In this document: one piece after another, positions 18,135 through 27,320 of the stretch
Layout: each line of letters opens with the position of its first letter
How positions within the stretch are numbered: position 1 is the stretch's first letter
NCBI GenBank assembly: GCA_030840805.1
Contig: JAVEDU010000064.1
Coordinates: forward strand, 1-64,000
DNA from: Actinomycetota bacterium
Lineage (GTDB): Bacteria > Actinomycetota > Actinomycetes > Mycobacteriales > HKI-0501
Length of the DNA: 64,000 bases
Reading direction: 5' to 3'
Notes under the pieces: model-generated
What the model saw: the letters and a program-made list of their open reading frames with translations, nothing else
Databases searched by the model: none
What the model was told of the DNA's origin: nothing
Program-made: the position numbers and the translations under genes

Positions 18135-18488
18135 TCAGCCGCTCACGATCGGACCCGCGGCCGGCGCGTCCGGGCCGCCGAGCTCCTTGCGGCGCCGGGT
18201 CCAGTCCCGCATGCGCTGCGGGTACCCGGTGGCGCCGACGTCGTACACCGGGATGCTGAGCTTCCGCCCCAGCCGGCGGGCGCCGTCGGGACCGTCGATC
18301 CGCCGCCGGGTCCACTCGCCGTCGTGCGCGACGAGGACCACCGTCATCGCGGTCACGTTGGTGCGCGGCTCGACATAGGCCTCGACACCGCGCCGGGTAC
18401 GCACGAACTCCTCGAGATGCGACGTATCGGACGACACCGCGCCCCGGGTCACGCCATGTTCGGAAGATCTCCGACGAAACCAGCGCAC
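18135..18488 (-). CDS. conserved actinobacterial protein of unknown function
   Basis: 117 aa. The GTG start at 18488 is set by AGGAGG six to seven bases upstream. The protein starts VRWFRRRS and has the conserved FVRTRRGVEAYVEPRTNVTAMTVVLVAHDGEWTRR-type core seen in many actinomycetes next to pepA and lpd. The core predicts an alpha/beta fold with two strands and a basic end (YPQRMRDWTRRRKE). It is soluble with no signal. Divergent from lpd across 219 bp, which hold no other gene. Confidence 0.82.
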   Translation of the reverse strand: MRWFRRRSSEHGVTRGAVSSDTSHLEEFVRTRRGVEAYVEPRTNVTAMTVVLVAHDGEWTRRRIDGPDGARRLGRKLSIPVYDVGATGYPQRMRDWTRRRKELGGPDAPAAGPIVSG

Positions 18489-18707
18489 AGCCCACCTCCT
18501 GGCGCACAGATTAGGGCAGTGCGGGCACCGAGTCCGTCGAGTCGTGTACACCGAGCCGACGTACCGTTGTGGACAGAGGCTTCCCGGCGGCCACGAGTCG
18601 TGCACATCACTCCGGATCGTCCGGCGGGTCTTCTCCCCCCTCGTCGCGCCCGTCGATCACGAAGTGCCAAGATGGGGCGGCACCCGACAGAGACGTCAGG
18701 AGATGTT

Positions 18708-20093
18708 GTGAGCGACCCGAACACCGCGTTCGACCTCGTCATCCTCGGCGGTGGCAGCGGTGGTTACGCGTGCGCCCTGCGCGCCGCCCAGCTGGGCAAG
18801 TCCGTCGTGCTGATCGAGAAGGACAAGCTCGGCGGGACCTGCCTGCACCGCGGCTGCATTCCCACCAAGGCGCTGTTGCACGCCGGCGAGGTGGCGGACT
18901 CCGCGCGCGAAGGCGAGCAGTTCGGCGTCAAGACGGCCCTCGAGGGCATCGACATGACGGGCGTGAACGCGTACAAGGACGGCGTCGTCAGCCGCCTGTA
19001 CAAGGGCCTCCAGGGACTCGTGAAGAGCCGCAAGATCACCTACGTCGAGGGTTCGGGCCGCCTCGTCTCCCCGACCGCGGTCGAGGTCGACGGCCGGCGG
19101 TACGAGGGACAGCACGTCGTCCTCGCGACCGGTTCGGTGCCGAAGTGGTTCCCGGGCATGGAGCCCGACGGCAACCGCGTCCTGACCAGCGACCACGCCC
19201 TCGCGCTGGACCGCGTGCCGACCAGTGTCATCGTCCTGGGCGGCGGCGTCATCGGCGTCGAGTTCGCCAGTGCGTGGCGCTCCTTCGGCGCCGAGGTGAC
19301 GATCGTCGAGGCGCTGCCCCGGCTCGTCCCCGCCGAGGAGGAGAGCTCCTCGAAGCACCTGGAGCGGCGGTTCCGCAAGCGCGGCATCGCCTTCCACACG
19401 GGCACGAAGTTCTCGTCCGTCGAGCACACCGAGGACGGCGTCCGGGTGACGCTGGAGAACGGCACGCAGCTCGAGGCCGAGCTGATGCTCGTCGCCGTCG
19501 GCCGCGGCCCGGTGTCCGAGGGCCTCGGCTACGACGAGGTCGGCGTCGCCATGGAGCGCGGCTTCGTGACGGTGGACGGGTACATGCAGACCAACGTCCC
19601 CACCATCTCCGCCGTGGGTGACCTGGTGCCGACGCCGCAGTTCGCGCACGTCGGGTTCCAGGAGGGCATCCTCGTCGCCGAGCGACTCGCCGGGCTGGAC
19701 GTCGTGCCGATCGACTACTACGGCGTCCCGCGCATCACCTACTCCGAGCCGGAGATCGCGTCGGTCGGTCTGACGACCGCGCAGGCGAAGGAGAAGTACG
19801 GCGAGGACAAGATCAAGGTCGTGGATTACGACCTCGCGGGCAACGGCAAGAGCCAGATCCTCAAGACGGCGGGAGCCGTCAAGTTGATCGGCGTCGAAGA
19901 CGGCCCCGTCGTCGGTGTTCACATGGTGGGCGCCCGCGTCGGAGAGCTCCTCGCCGAGGCCCAGCTGATCTACAACTGGGAGGCCTTCCCCGCGGAGGTC
20001 GCCAGTCTCATCCACGGCCACCCGTCGCAGTCGGAGGCGGTCGGTGAGGCGCATCTCGCGCTCGCCGGCAAGCCCCTGCACGCGCACGGCTGA
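18708..20093 (+). CDS. lpdA: dihydrolipoyl dehydrogenase (E3)
   Basis: 461 aa flavoenzyme that reoxidises dihydrolipoyl groups of 2-oxo acid dehydrogenases and the glycine cleavage system with NAD. FAD-binding GGGSGGYACA is at the N-terminus. The redox disulfide is Cys45/Cys50 (GGTCLHRGCIPTK). NAD-binding GGGVIGVEFAS follows, and the C-terminal catalytic His-Glu motif is HGHPSQSEAVGE. The GTG has AGGAG 5 bases upstream. The E2 gene follows after 45 bp, so E3 and E2 are cotranscribed. Confidence 0.96.
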   Translation: MSDPNTAFDLVILGGGSGGYACALRAAQLGKSVVLIEKDKLGGTCLHRGCIPTKALLHAGEVADSAREGEQFGVKTALEGIDMTGVNAYKDGVVSRLYKGLQGLVKSRKITYVEGSGRLVSPTAVEVDGRRYEGQHVVLATGSVPKWFPGMEPDGNRVLTSDHALALDRVPTSVIVLGGGVIGVEFASAWRSFGAEVTIVEALPRLVPAEEESSSKHLERRFRKRGIAFHTGTKFSSVEHTEDGVRVTLENGTQLEAELMLVAVGRGPVSEGLGYDEVGVAMERGFVTVDGYMQTNVPTISAVGDLVPTPQFAHVGFQEGILVAERLAGLDVVPIDYYGVPRITYSEPEIASVGLTTAQAKEKYGEDKIKVVDYDLAGNGKSQILKTAGAVKLIGVEDGPVVGVHMVGARVGELLAEAQLIYNWEAFPAEVASLIHGHPSQSEAVGEAHLALAGKPLHAHG

Positions 20094-20138
20094 TCCATCC
20101 CCACGACGCGCCGCCACGACACGAGGAGTCGACCAGAC

Positions 20139-22142
20139 ATGCCGGTCTCCGTCACGATGCCCCGCCTCGGTGAGAGCGTCACCGAAGGTACGGTCACCCG
20201 CTGGCTCAAGCAGGAGGGCGAGCGCGTCGAGGCCGACGAGCCGCTTCTCGAGGTCTCGACCGACAAGGTCGACACCGAGATCCCCTCGCCGGCGGCGGGT
20301 GTGCTGACGCGCATCGTCGTCGCCGAGGACGAGACGGTGGACGTGGGCACCGAGCTCGCGGTCATCGACGGCGGTGACGGCGCCTCGGCGCCCGCCGACG
20401 GCGGTGGCCAGGAGACGGCCGCGCAGACCCCGGAGCAGCAGGGCAACGGCCGAGTGCAGGACGAGGCCGCCGCCGACACGGTTGCCGAGGCGCCCTCGGA
20501 GGGGCAGGCACCCGCCGAGGAGCAGGCGCCCGCGCCCGTCGCCGAGGAGGCGCCGTCCGGTGGCGACACCGGCCCCGGTACCCCGATCACGATGCCGGCG
20601 CTCGGCGAGTCGGTGACCGAGGGCACCGTCACACGCTGGCTGAAGCAGGTCGGCGACAGCGTCGAGGTGGACGAGCCGCTGCTCGAGGTCTCCACCGACA
20701 AGGTCGACACCGAGATCCCGTCGCCGGTCGCCGGGACCCTGGTCGAGATCGTCGTGGCCGAGGACGAGACCGTGCCGGTGGGCGCACAGCTCGCCGTGAT
20801 CGGGGGCGCCGGCTCCGGCGGTACGTCCGCTCCGGCCGAGGCCGAGCCCGCGCAGGCCGAGCCTGCGCAGGCCGAGCCCGCGCAGGCCGAGCCCGCGCAG
20901 GGCGGGTCCGCCCAGGGCGAGTCGGCCCAGGCCGAGCCCGCGCAGGCCGCACCGCAGCAGGAGACCACCCCGGCACCGCGGGCCGAGGCGGCTCCGGCCC
21001 AGGCCGAGCCGGCCCCGACCCAGGCGGCCCCGAGCCCGCAGCAGACGCCGGCCGCACCGGCTCAGCCCGCGGCGGCGGTCACCACCCGGTCGGAAGAGGA
21101 CAGCAGCGCGTACGTCACGCCGCTGGTCCGCAAGCTCGCGTCCGAACACGGCATCGACCTCGGCTCGGTACAGGGCACCGGCGTCGGCGGCCGGATCCGC
21201 AAGCAGGACATCCTCGACGCGGCGGCCGCCAAGACCGCTGCCGCCGAGGCCGAGGCCGAGGCTCGGTCGCAGCGCAGTGCGGCGGCCGAGGTACCGGCCG
21301 CGCCCACCCCGGTCGCCGCGGCCGGTACCGCGGTCGAGTCCGCGGCCGCGCCCCTTGCGGCGGCGAGCTCCTCGACCCGCACGACACCGGTCACCGTGTC
21401 GCCGGCGGCCGCGGCGCTGCGTGGGAAGACCGAGAAGCTGTCCCGGCTCCGCAAGGTCATCGCGACGCGGATGGTCGAGTCGCTGCAGACCTCCGCGCAG
21501 CTCACGACCGTCGTCGAGGTGGACGTCACGCGGATCGCGCGGCTCCGTCAGCAGGCGAAGGCGGATTTCGAGGCGCGTCACGGCGTGAAGCTGTCCTTCC
21601 TGCCGTTCTTCGCACTCGCGGCGGTGGAGGCCCTGCAGGCCCACCCGACGGTGAACTCCTCGCTGGACATGGAGGCGGGCACGGTCACCTACAACGAGGC
21701 CGAGCACCTGGGCATCGCGGTGGACACCGAGCGCGGCCTGCTCGTCCCGGTGATCCACGACGCCGGTGATCTCAACCTCGCCGGGATGGCCCGCCGGATC
21801 GGCGACCTGGCCGCCCGGACGCGGGAGAACAAGGTCAGCCCCGACGAGCTCGGCGGCGGCACGTTCACGCTGACGAACACCGGCAGCCGGGGTGCGCTGT
21901 TCGACACCCCGATCATCAACCAGCCGCAGTCGGCCATCCTCGGCACCGGCGCGGTCGTCAAGCGCGCGGTCGTCATCGACGACCCGGACCTCGGTGAGCT
22001 GATCACTCCGCGGTCGATGGTGTACCTCGCGCTGTCCTACGACCACCGCATCGTCGACGGGGCGGATGCGGCGCGCTTCCTCGCCACCATGAAGGAGCGC
22101 CTCGAGGGCGGTGCGTTCGAGGGCGAGCTCGGTCTCGCCTGA
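20139..22142 (+). CDS. sucB: 2-oxo acid dehydrogenase E2 (dihydrolipoyl acyltransferase), two lipoyl domains
   Basis: 667 aa. Two lipoyl domains (about 1-77 and 146-222) each carry the [12 protein letters not shown] lipoylation motif, Lys43 and Lys188. An Ala/Pro/Glu linker follows, containing a 15-base DNA repeat coding for AEPAQ. Then comes the peripheral-subunit-binding domain ([16 protein letters not shown], about 325-362). A second linker leads to the catalytic domain with DHRIVDG (His636, Asp640). In actinobacteria this protein can serve the pyruvate and oxoglutarate complexes; the acyl specificity is not readable here. lipB and lipA lie downstream. Confidence 0.92.
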   Translation: MPVSVTMPRLGESVTEGTVTRWLKQEGERVEADEPLLEVSTDKVDTEIPSPAAGVLTRIVVAEDETVDVGTELAVIDGGDGASAPADGGGQETAAQTPEQQGNGRVQDEAAADTVAEAPSEGQAPAEEQAPAPVAEEAPSGGDTGPGTPITMPALGESVTEGTVTRWLKQVGDSVEVDEPLLEVSTDKVDTEIPSPVAGTLVEIVVAEDETVPVGAQLAVIGGAGSGGTSAPAEAEPAQAEPAQAEPAQAEPAQGGSAQGESAQAEPAQAAPQQETTPAPRAEAAPAQAEPAPTQAAPSPQQTPAAPAQPAAAVTTRSEEDSSAYVTPLVRKLASEHGIDLGSVQGTGVGGRIRKQDILDAAAAKTAAAEAEAEARSQRSAAAEVPAAPTPVAAAGTAVESAAAPLAAASSSTRTTPVTVSPAAAALRGKTEKLSRLRKVIATRMVESLQTSAQLTTVVEVDVTRIARLRQQAKADFEARHGVKLSFLPFFALAAVEALQAHPTVNSSLDMEAGTVTYNEAEHLGIAVDTERGLLVPVIHDAGDLNLAGMARRIGDLAARTRENKVSPDELGGGTFTLTNTGSRGALFDTPIINQPQSAILGTGAVVKRAVVIDDPDLGELITPRSMVYLALSYDHRIVDGADAARFLATMKERLEGGAFEGELGLA

Positions 22143-22158
22143 TCGATCCGGCTCCCGA

Positions 22159-22192
22159 CGGGGCGTCACCGGTAGCCACCGGTGACGCCCCG
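22159..22192 (+). terminator. strong hairpin after the E2 gene
   Basis: A perfect 15-bp stem around a 4-base loop (core GGGGCGTCACCGGT / ACCGGTGACGCCCC) begins 16 bp after the stop. There is no T-run, which is common for GC-rich actinomycete terminators. Confidence 0.8.
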
Positions 22193-22344
22193 CCGTCGTC
22201 CCGGCGGGTTCACCGGACCGGGTGTCCCCTCGGCACGTCGCCGGCGTCCACTCCCCGCGGGAGAACTCACGGTGCCCGGCACCGCGGTCATCCTGCCGTC
22301 GCCCGGAGGTGGCGCCATCGGCCGGCCCCCCGCAGGATGCAGCC

Positions 22345-23241
22345 ATGCGAACCGCGATCACCGGCGCCTCGGGTCTCCTCGGCTCGGCCCTCGTCCCCGC
22401 GCTGCGGCGGGACGGCCACTCGGTCCTCCGGCTGGTCCGGCGGGAGCCCCGCGCGGAGGACGAGCTGCGCTGGGACCCGGCCCGGCACGAGCTGGACCCA
22501 CGGGCGCTCGACGACGTCGATGCCGTGGTCCACCTGTCCGGCGCGGGCATCGGGGACAAGCGGTGGACCAAGGCGTACAAGCGGGAGCTCATCGCCAGCC
22601 GCATCGACAGCACCACCACGATCGCGACGGCCCTCGCCACGGCGGCCCCCCGGCAACGGGTCCTTCTCTCCGGCTCGGGCGTCAACTGGTACGGCGACAC
22701 CGGCGCCACCGAGGTGGACGAGACGGTTCCGAACGGCACCGGGTTCCTCGCGTCGCTGGTGCAGGCGTGGGAGGCCGCCACCCGGCCCGCCGAGGAGGCA
22801 GGCGTCCGGGTCGTGCATCTGCGAACCGCACCCGTCCTCGCCCCCTCGGGCGGCACGCTGGGCCCCCTCCAGACGCTGTTCAAGGCCGGTCTCGGTGGGC
22901 GGCTCGGCTCCGGGCGCCAGTACATGCCGTGGATCTCCCTGCCCGACTGGGTCGGCGCTGCCCGCGTCCTGCTCACCGCGGACGACATCCGTGGACCGGT
23001 GAACCTGGTCGCGCCCGAGCAGATCACCAACGCCGAGTTCACCCGGGCCCTCGCGCGTGCCCTCCACCGGCCCGCGGTGCTCCCGGTACCGGCGTTCGCC
23101 CTCCGCATCGCGCTCGACGGGCTCGCCGACGAGGGTGCCCTCGTCAGCCTGCGCGTCGCGCCGCGGGTGCTGACCGACCACGGCTTCACGTTCCGCCACC
23201 GGACCGTGGACGAGGCCCTGCGCTGGGCGACGAACCGCTGA
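22345..23241 (+). CDS. TIGR01777-type NAD-dependent epimerase/dehydratase
   Basis: 298 aa, short-chain Rossmann-fold protein of the YfcH/Rv2216 type. The NAD site is ITGASGLLGSALVPAL. The family blocks VHLSGAGIGDKRWTKAYK, LLSGSGVNWYG and RTAPVLAPSGG follow, with the C-terminal domain after LPDWVGAAR. Its substrate is unknown. The start is the ATG preceded by CAGGATG. It keeps the Rv2216 position between the E2 gene and lipB. Its last 56 bases overlap the convergent kinase gene. Confidence 0.9.
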   Translation: MRTAITGASGLLGSALVPALRRDGHSVLRLVRREPRAEDELRWDPARHELDPRALDDVDAVVHLSGAGIGDKRWTKAYKRELIASRIDSTTTIATALATAAPRQRVLLSGSGVNWYGDTGATEVDETVPNGTGFLASLVQAWEAATRPAEEAGVRVVHLRTAPVLAPSGGTLGPLQTLFKAGLGGRLGSGRQYMPWISLPDWVGAARVLLTADDIRGPVNLVAPEQITNAEFTRALARALHRPAVLPVPAFALRIALDGLADEGALVSLRVAPRVLTDHGFTFRHRTVDEALRWATNR

Positions 23242-24901
23242 GCGGGCCGGGCCGCACGGCGCCCACCGTCGCGATCCGCCACCCCGACGGCGACGCCACG
23301 AGCTCGACGCGGAACGTGCGCTCCCCCCGCGGCGGGACCGTCCACAGCACCCTCCCCCGGCGGTCGAGCACCCGGTACCCGGACATCCGGTCGGTCACCT
23401 CCAGGCGGGCGCGGGACGGAGTGACCGCCAGGACTCGCAGCCGGCGCACCTCGTGCCTCACCCCGGGCGCCACCGCGCCGGCCGCGGTGAGGGCGGCGAC
23501 CGCGGCGGCGTCCCCGGCGGCGGCGCGGCTTCCCGCCGCGTACACGTCACGGAGCCGCGCCGGATCGCCGCGGGCGAACACGATCGAGCGGGCCGCGTCG
23601 AGGGCCTGCACCCGGTCACGCCAGGTCACCACCGCGCCGGTGTCCCGGGCCGCCGCCACGGGCCCGGACCGCGCGGGCCCGGGCTCGACGGGCGCGGCAC
23701 GCGGTCGTGGGCTGGCTGTCCACGACAGGACCGCACCCGCGCCGGCCACGACCACCGCCGCGACCACGACGACCGCGACCCGGCGAGCCGCCGGACCGGA
23801 GGTCCCGCGAGGCCACCGGGACGGCCGGCACCGCGGCCAGAGCCGCACCGACCGGGGCCACCTGCGGACGTTCCGCCCCGACCGGTACCAGGACCCGCCG
23901 CCCGCCGGGTTCCGGCACCACCAACGGCGGGCGGGCTCGACCGGCCACGCCCACCACCCGCGTTCGGTCGGTGCCGGCGGCGCGGGACGGGGCAGCGCCC
24001 TCGTCTCGGCGAGCCCCGGCACCGCGGACCACCCGGGCGGCGCCGCGGCTCCGCCCGTCCCGGCCGCGCTGTCCCCGGCCCCGCCCGTCCCGGCCGCGCT
24101 GTCCCCGGCCGCGGGCCCTCGCGTCGACCTTCCCTCGGACGCCGCGAGCGCCGACCAGGGGACGGGGTCCGGTCCGCCCGCGGCCTCGAACACCGCCCCC
24201 AGCGCCGCCGTGCCGAGCCGCCGCGACGGCTCGGGGTCGAGGCACGCCGCCAGCTGTCCGAGAAGCCCCGAAGCGTCCCGAGGCAGTGGCCGCAGCGGGT
24301 CCGGTGGACTGCCGGTCAGCAGGTGCACGGCCACCGCCGCAAGCCCGTACACGTCCGACGCCGCGGTGGGGGGTGCCCCCGCCAGCACGGCCGGGTCGAC
24401 GTAGCCCGCCGTGCCGTGCACCGCGGGATCGGGGTCACCGGCGAGGCGCGCCGTCCCCAGGTCGGCGAGCAGCGGACGCCCGCGCGCGTCCAGCAACAGG
24501 TTGCCGGGCGACACGTCACCGTGGACGAGCCCGGCGGCGTGCGCGGCCACCAGCGCGGCGGCGACGGGCGCGCAGAGAACCGCCACCTCCGGCGCGCCGA
24601 TCCGTCCCCGCCGGGCCAGCAGGCCGGCGAACGACCCTCCCTCGGCCAGATCGAGGACCAGTACCAGCCCGTCCTCCGTACCGCGCACGCCGCGCAGCCG
24701 CACGACATGCGGATGCTCGAACGCGGCCAGCAGAGCGGCCTCTCGCCGCAACCGGTCCCGGTCCGCCGGGGTACCGCCGGCGCGCAGTCGTTTCAGGGCC
24801 ACCCGCTCCCCGCTCCGGAGGTCACGGCCCGCCCACACCTCACCGGTCGCGCCGAAGCCGAGCATCCGCTCCGCCGCGTATCCGGGCACCGTCCACGCCA
24901 T
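23186..24901 (-). CDS. receptor-type Ser/Thr protein kinase with atypical catalytic loop
   Basis: 571 aa. The kinase domain is at about 5-265: glycine loop LGFGATGEVW, Lys in VALKRL, catalytic loop HGDVSPGNLLL and metal motif LADLGTARL, followed by GTAGYVDPAVL. The HRD arginine is Gly and the DFG phenylalanine is Leu. Residues 266-370 are an Ala/Pro/Trp/Arg-rich linker with an in-frame duplicated GDSAAGTGGA. One membrane helix (372-394) precedes a 175-aa outer domain containing GYRVLDRRGRVLWTVPPRGERTFRVEL. The catalytic Asp and Asn are kept, so activity is plausible. It overlaps the epimerase 3' end by 56 bp. Confidence 0.86.
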   Translation of the reverse strand: MAWTVPGYAAERMLGFGATGEVWAGRDLRSGERVALKRLRAGGTPADRDRLRREAALLAAFEHPHVVRLRGVRGTEDGLVLVLDLAEGGSFAGLLARRGRIGAPEVAVLCAPVAAALVAAHAAGLVHGDVSPGNLLLDARGRPLLADLGTARLAGDPDPAVHGTAGYVDPAVLAGAPPTAASDVYGLAAVAVHLLTGSPPDPLRPLPRDASGLLGQLAACLDPEPSRRLGTAALGAVFEAAGGPDPVPWSALAASEGRSTRGPAAGDSAAGTGGAGDSAAGTGGAAAPPGWSAVPGLAETRALPRPAPPAPTERGWWAWPVEPARRWWCRNPAGGGSWYRSGRNVRRWPRSVRLWPRCRPSRWPRGTSGPAARRVAVVVVAAVVVAGAGAVLSWTASPRPRAAPVEPGPARSGPVAAARDTGAVVTWRDRVQALDAARSIVFARGDPARLRDVYAAGSRAAAGDAAAVAALTAAGAVAPGVRHEVRRLRVLAVTPSRARLEVTDRMSGYRVLDRRGRVLWTVPPRGERTFRVELVASPSGWRIATVGAVRPGPLSGSSPSAGPRPRSGGGT

Positions 24902-24908
24902 GCGGACC

Positions 24909-24914
24909 ACGCTA
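24909..24914 (-). promoter_or_regulatory. -10 box TAGCGT, leaderless promoter of the kinase gene
   Basis: TAnnnT hexamer (read on the minus strand) ending 7 bases before the ATG at 24901. Confidence 0.55.
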
Positions 24915-24994
24915 GAGCGCTCGGGCCCACCCTCGCCGCGGCTGTCCACAGGCGGGGTGAGGGCCGATTCCTGTCCACAGGCAGGATGGCGGGC

Positions 24995-25738
24995 ATGGCC
25001 ACCGCACCCACCCCGACCATCCTCGCCACCTCCGGCGGCTGGAAGTACGGCCGTCGCACCGAGCTGGAGTTCGCACCGCTCGTCCACCACGCCGTCGAGC
25101 TGTCGGGTGCCCATGGTCGCCGCCCGAAGGTCTGCCACCTGGGCACCGCCGGGGGTGACCAGCGCTGGTTCCACGCGCGCGTGGACGAGGCGGGGCGGGT
25201 GGCCGGATTCGACGTCAGCCACCTCAACCTGTTCTCGATGCCCAATGTGGAGGACCCGCTCGCCCATCTGCTCGACCAGGACGTGGTGTGGGTGAATGGC
25301 GGCAGCGTCGCCAACCTGCTCGCGGTGTGGCGGGTCCACGGGCTCGACGACATCTTCCGGACGGTCTGGACGGCGGGCGTCGTGCTCGGCGGCGTCTCCG
25401 CCGGGTCGCTGTGCTGGCACGTCGGCGGGACGACGGACTCGTTCGGCCCCGATCTGCGGCCGTTCACCAACGGGCTGGCCCTGCTGCCGTACTCCAACGG
25501 GGTGCACTACGACTCCGAGGATCAGCGGCGCCCGCTGTACCACCGGGCCATCGCGGACGGCACGCTGCCGGCCGGGTACGCGACCGACGACGGGGTCGGA
25601 CTCGTGTACCGGGGCACCGAGCTGGCGGGTGCGGTGACCGAGCGGCGCGGCAAGGCGGCGTACCACGTCGAACGCGGTGCCGGCGACGCCGTGGAGACCC
25701 GGATCGAGCCCACCGTGCTGCCCGGGGCCGAGGGGTAG
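24995..25738 (+). CDS. peptidase S51 family protein (dipeptidase E/cyanophycinase-like)
   Basis: 247 aa. A class I amidotransferase-like serine peptidase. The nucleophile elbow is [10 protein letters not shown] (GxSAG), preceded by the substrate block [13 protein letters not shown]. The N-terminal strand and loop [11 protein letters not shown] are typical. No signal peptide, so it acts in the cytosol on aspartyl or related dipeptides; the precise substrate is inferred from family. An ATG at 24986 is also possible; CAGGAT stands 7 bases before the ATG used. Inserted between the epimerase and lipB relative to mycobacteria. Confidence 0.87.
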   Translation: MATAPTPTILATSGGWKYGRRTELEFAPLVHHAVELSGAHGRRPKVCHLGTAGGDQRWFHARVDEAGRVAGFDVSHLNLFSMPNVEDPLAHLLDQDVVWVNGGSVANLLAVWRVHGLDDIFRTVWTAGVVLGGVSAGSLCWHVGGTTDSFGPDLRPFTNGLALLPYSNGVHYDSEDQRRPLYHRAIADGTLPAGYATDDGVGLVYRGTELAGAVTERRGKAAYHVERGAGDAVETRIEPTVLPGAEG

Positions 25739-25778
25739 CTCCGCCCGGCAGCCCACGGTGCCGCCGGAGGCCGCGGCG

Positions 25779-25784
25779 TAGAGT
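25779..25784 (+). promoter_or_regulatory. -10 box TAGAGT, leaderless promoter of lipB
   Basis: TAnnnT hexamer ending 7 bases before the GTG at 25792. Confidence 0.6.
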
Positions 25785-25791
25785 CGCCGGC

Positions 25792-26433
25792 GTGACCGAC
25801 ACCGTGCTGCACACCGGCCTGGACATCGTCCGCGCCGGACTCGTCGAGTACACCGAGGCCTGGGCCGAGCAGCAGCGGCTCCACGCCGCCCGCGTCGCGG
25901 GTACCGGCCCGGACACGATCCTCCTGCTCGAACATCCGGACGTGTACACGGCGGGCAAGCGCACCGAGGCCTGGGAGCGGCCGTTCGACGGCACCCCGGT
26001 CGTGGACGTGGACCGCGGCGGCAAGATCACCTGGCACGGCCCGGGGCAGCTGGTCGGGTACCCGATCGTGCGGCTGCCCAACCCCAGGGACGTGGTCGCG
26101 CACGTACGGCGGCTGGAGTCCGTGCTCATCGACGTCTGCGCGGCGCGGGGGCTCACCGCCGGCCGGGTCGAGGGCCGGAGCGGCGTGTGGGTGCCCGCCG
26201 ACGACCGCGGCCCGGACCGCAAGGTGGCGGCGATCGGGATCCGCGTCGCGCAGGGCGTGGCGATGCACGGGTTCTCGCTCAACTGCGATCCGGACCTCAC
26301 CGCGTTCGAGCGGATCGTGCCGTGCGGCATCCCGGACGCGGGCGTGACGTCGCTGTCCAGGGAGCTCGGCCGGCCCGTGACGACCGCCGACGTGATCGAC
26401 CTCGTCGAGGAGAGACTGCGTGCCGAGTTCTGA
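25792..26433 (+). CDS. lipB: octanoyl-[ACP]:protein N-octanoyltransferase
   Basis: 213 aa. It transfers octanoyl groups from acyl carrier protein to lipoyl-domain lysines; LipA then inserts sulfur. The family signature [12 protein letters not shown], the catalytic lysine in KVAAIGIRV and the cysteine in IVPCGIPD are all present. The GTG start follows a leaderless-type -10 box. It overlaps the next gene by 14 bp. In mycobacteria lipB is followed directly by lipA; here lipA lies 3.5 kb further on. Confidence 0.95.
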   Translation: MTDTVLHTGLDIVRAGLVEYTEAWAEQQRLHAARVAGTGPDTILLLEHPDVYTAGKRTEAWERPFDGTPVVDVDRGGKITWHGPGQLVGYPIVRLPNPRDVVAHVRRLESVLIDVCAARGLTAGRVEGRSGVWVPADDRGPDRKVAAIGIRVAQGVAMHGFSLNCDPDLTAFERIVPCGIPDAGVTSLSRELGRPVTTADVIDLVEERLRAEF

Positions 26434-26806
26434 GCTGGTCGACGAGAAGTACGTCAGCCTGACCACGACCCGGCGGAACGGCACACCGGTACCGACCGCG
26501 GTGTGGGCGGCACCGGACGGTGCGGGACATCTGCTGGTCTGGACCGGTTCGCAGTCGGGGAAGGTGAAACGGCTCCGGCACACCCCGGCGGTCACCGTGG
26601 CGCCGTGCGACCGGCGGGGCACGGTCACGGGTGCGGCGGTACCGGCGACGGCCCGGCTGCTGCCGGACAGCGAGCTGCCGCGCGTCCACGAGGCCATGAC
26701 CCGGAAGTACGGGCTGGTGTACCGGGTGTCCACTGTGGGCAGCCGGCTCGGCCGGCTGGCCGGGCTGAACAAGGGCCAGACCGGGGTGGAGATCACGCTC
26801 GGCTGA
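26420..26806 (+). CDS. PPOX-class F420-dependent oxidoreductase-like protein
   Basis: 128 aa split-barrel flavin/deazaflavin-binding protein. It has [19 protein letters not shown] at the N-terminus, [26 protein letters not shown] in the middle and a C-terminal RKYGLVYRV region, as in the Rv2061c-type family. F420 use is inferred from family; NpdG and an LLM oxidoreductase elsewhere in the window also point to F420. The GTG has GAGGAGA about 7 bases upstream inside lipB, so it is translated with lipB. Substrate unknown. Confidence 0.85.
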   Translation: MPSSELVDEKYVSLTTTRRNGTPVPTAVWAAPDGAGHLLVWTGSQSGKVKRLRHTPAVTVAPCDRRGTVTGAAVPATARLLPDSELPRVHEAMTRKYGLVYRVSTVGSRLGRLAGLNKGQTGVEITLG

Positions 26807-26823
26807 GGATGGCGGCCCCGGCG

Positions 26824-26829
26824 TATCCT
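26824..26829 (+). promoter_or_regulatory. -10 box TATCCT, leaderless promoter
   Basis: TAnnnT hexamer ending 8 bases before the GTG at 26838. Confidence 0.55.
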
Positions 26830-26837
26830 CGGCGCCT

Positions 26838-27320
26838 GTGGACACCGCCGTCGTCGTCGTCGCCGAATACCTGCTGTACGCCCTCGCCGCGATCGCGTTC
26901 GGGGTGTGGCTGAGGCAGGACAACCGCGGCAAGCTCGTCCTCGGGCTGCAGGGCGTCGTCGCGCTGCTGCTGGTCGGCATCGGGATCACCGTGGCGGCGG
27001 CGCTGCACTCCGATCCGCGGCCGTTCGTCCACGACCCCCACTCGCAGCCGCTCTTCGCGCACGTGGCGGACAACGGGTTCCCGTCCGACCACAGTGTCGC
27101 GGCGGCGATGGTGGCGGCGCTCGTCTTCGCCTACCGCCGGGCGCTGGGCCTGGTCCTTGCGGTCGGCGCCGCGCTCATCGGCGTCGCGCGGGTCGCGGCG
27201 CACGTGCACCACGCGCAGGACGTCGTGGCGGGGCTCGCACTCGGCGCGCTGGCCGCCTACGCCGCCGTGTGGCTGGTGAACCGCGTCACGGCGCGGGTCG
27301 CGCCCGCGGTGTCCGGGTAG
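26838..27320 (+). CDS. PAP2-superfamily membrane phosphatase, BcrC-like
   Basis: 160 aa with four to five membrane helices. The acid phosphatase motifs are HSDPRPFVHD (C1), FPSDHS (C2, catalytic His) and ARVAAHVHHAQDVVAG (C3, with His and Asp). This is the pattern of undecaprenyl pyrophosphate phosphatases of the BcrC/YwoA type, which recycle the wall lipid carrier and can give bacitracin tolerance; the substrate is inferred. Its last 35 bases overlap the degraded gene on the other strand. Confidence 0.87.
   Translation: MDTAVVVVAEYLLYALAAIAFGVWLRQDNRGKLVLGLQGVVALLLVGIGITVAAALHSDPRPFVHDPHSQPLFAHVADNGFPSDHSVAAAMVAALVFAYRRALGLVLAVGAALIGVARVAAHVHHAQDVVAGLALGALAAYAAVWLVNRVTARVAPAVSG

Noticed and set aside
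20840-20945. Direct 15-base repeats as a mobile or regulatory repeat.
   Set aside because: They code for the AEPAQ linker of the E2 protein in frame, a usual flexible linker of lipoyl proteins.
18696-23345. A 1549-codon open frame on the minus strand across lpd, sucB and the epimerase gene.
   Set aside because: It is the GC-skewed shadow of well-identified plus-strand genes. Its product is a His/Arg/Gly-rich sequence without any motif.
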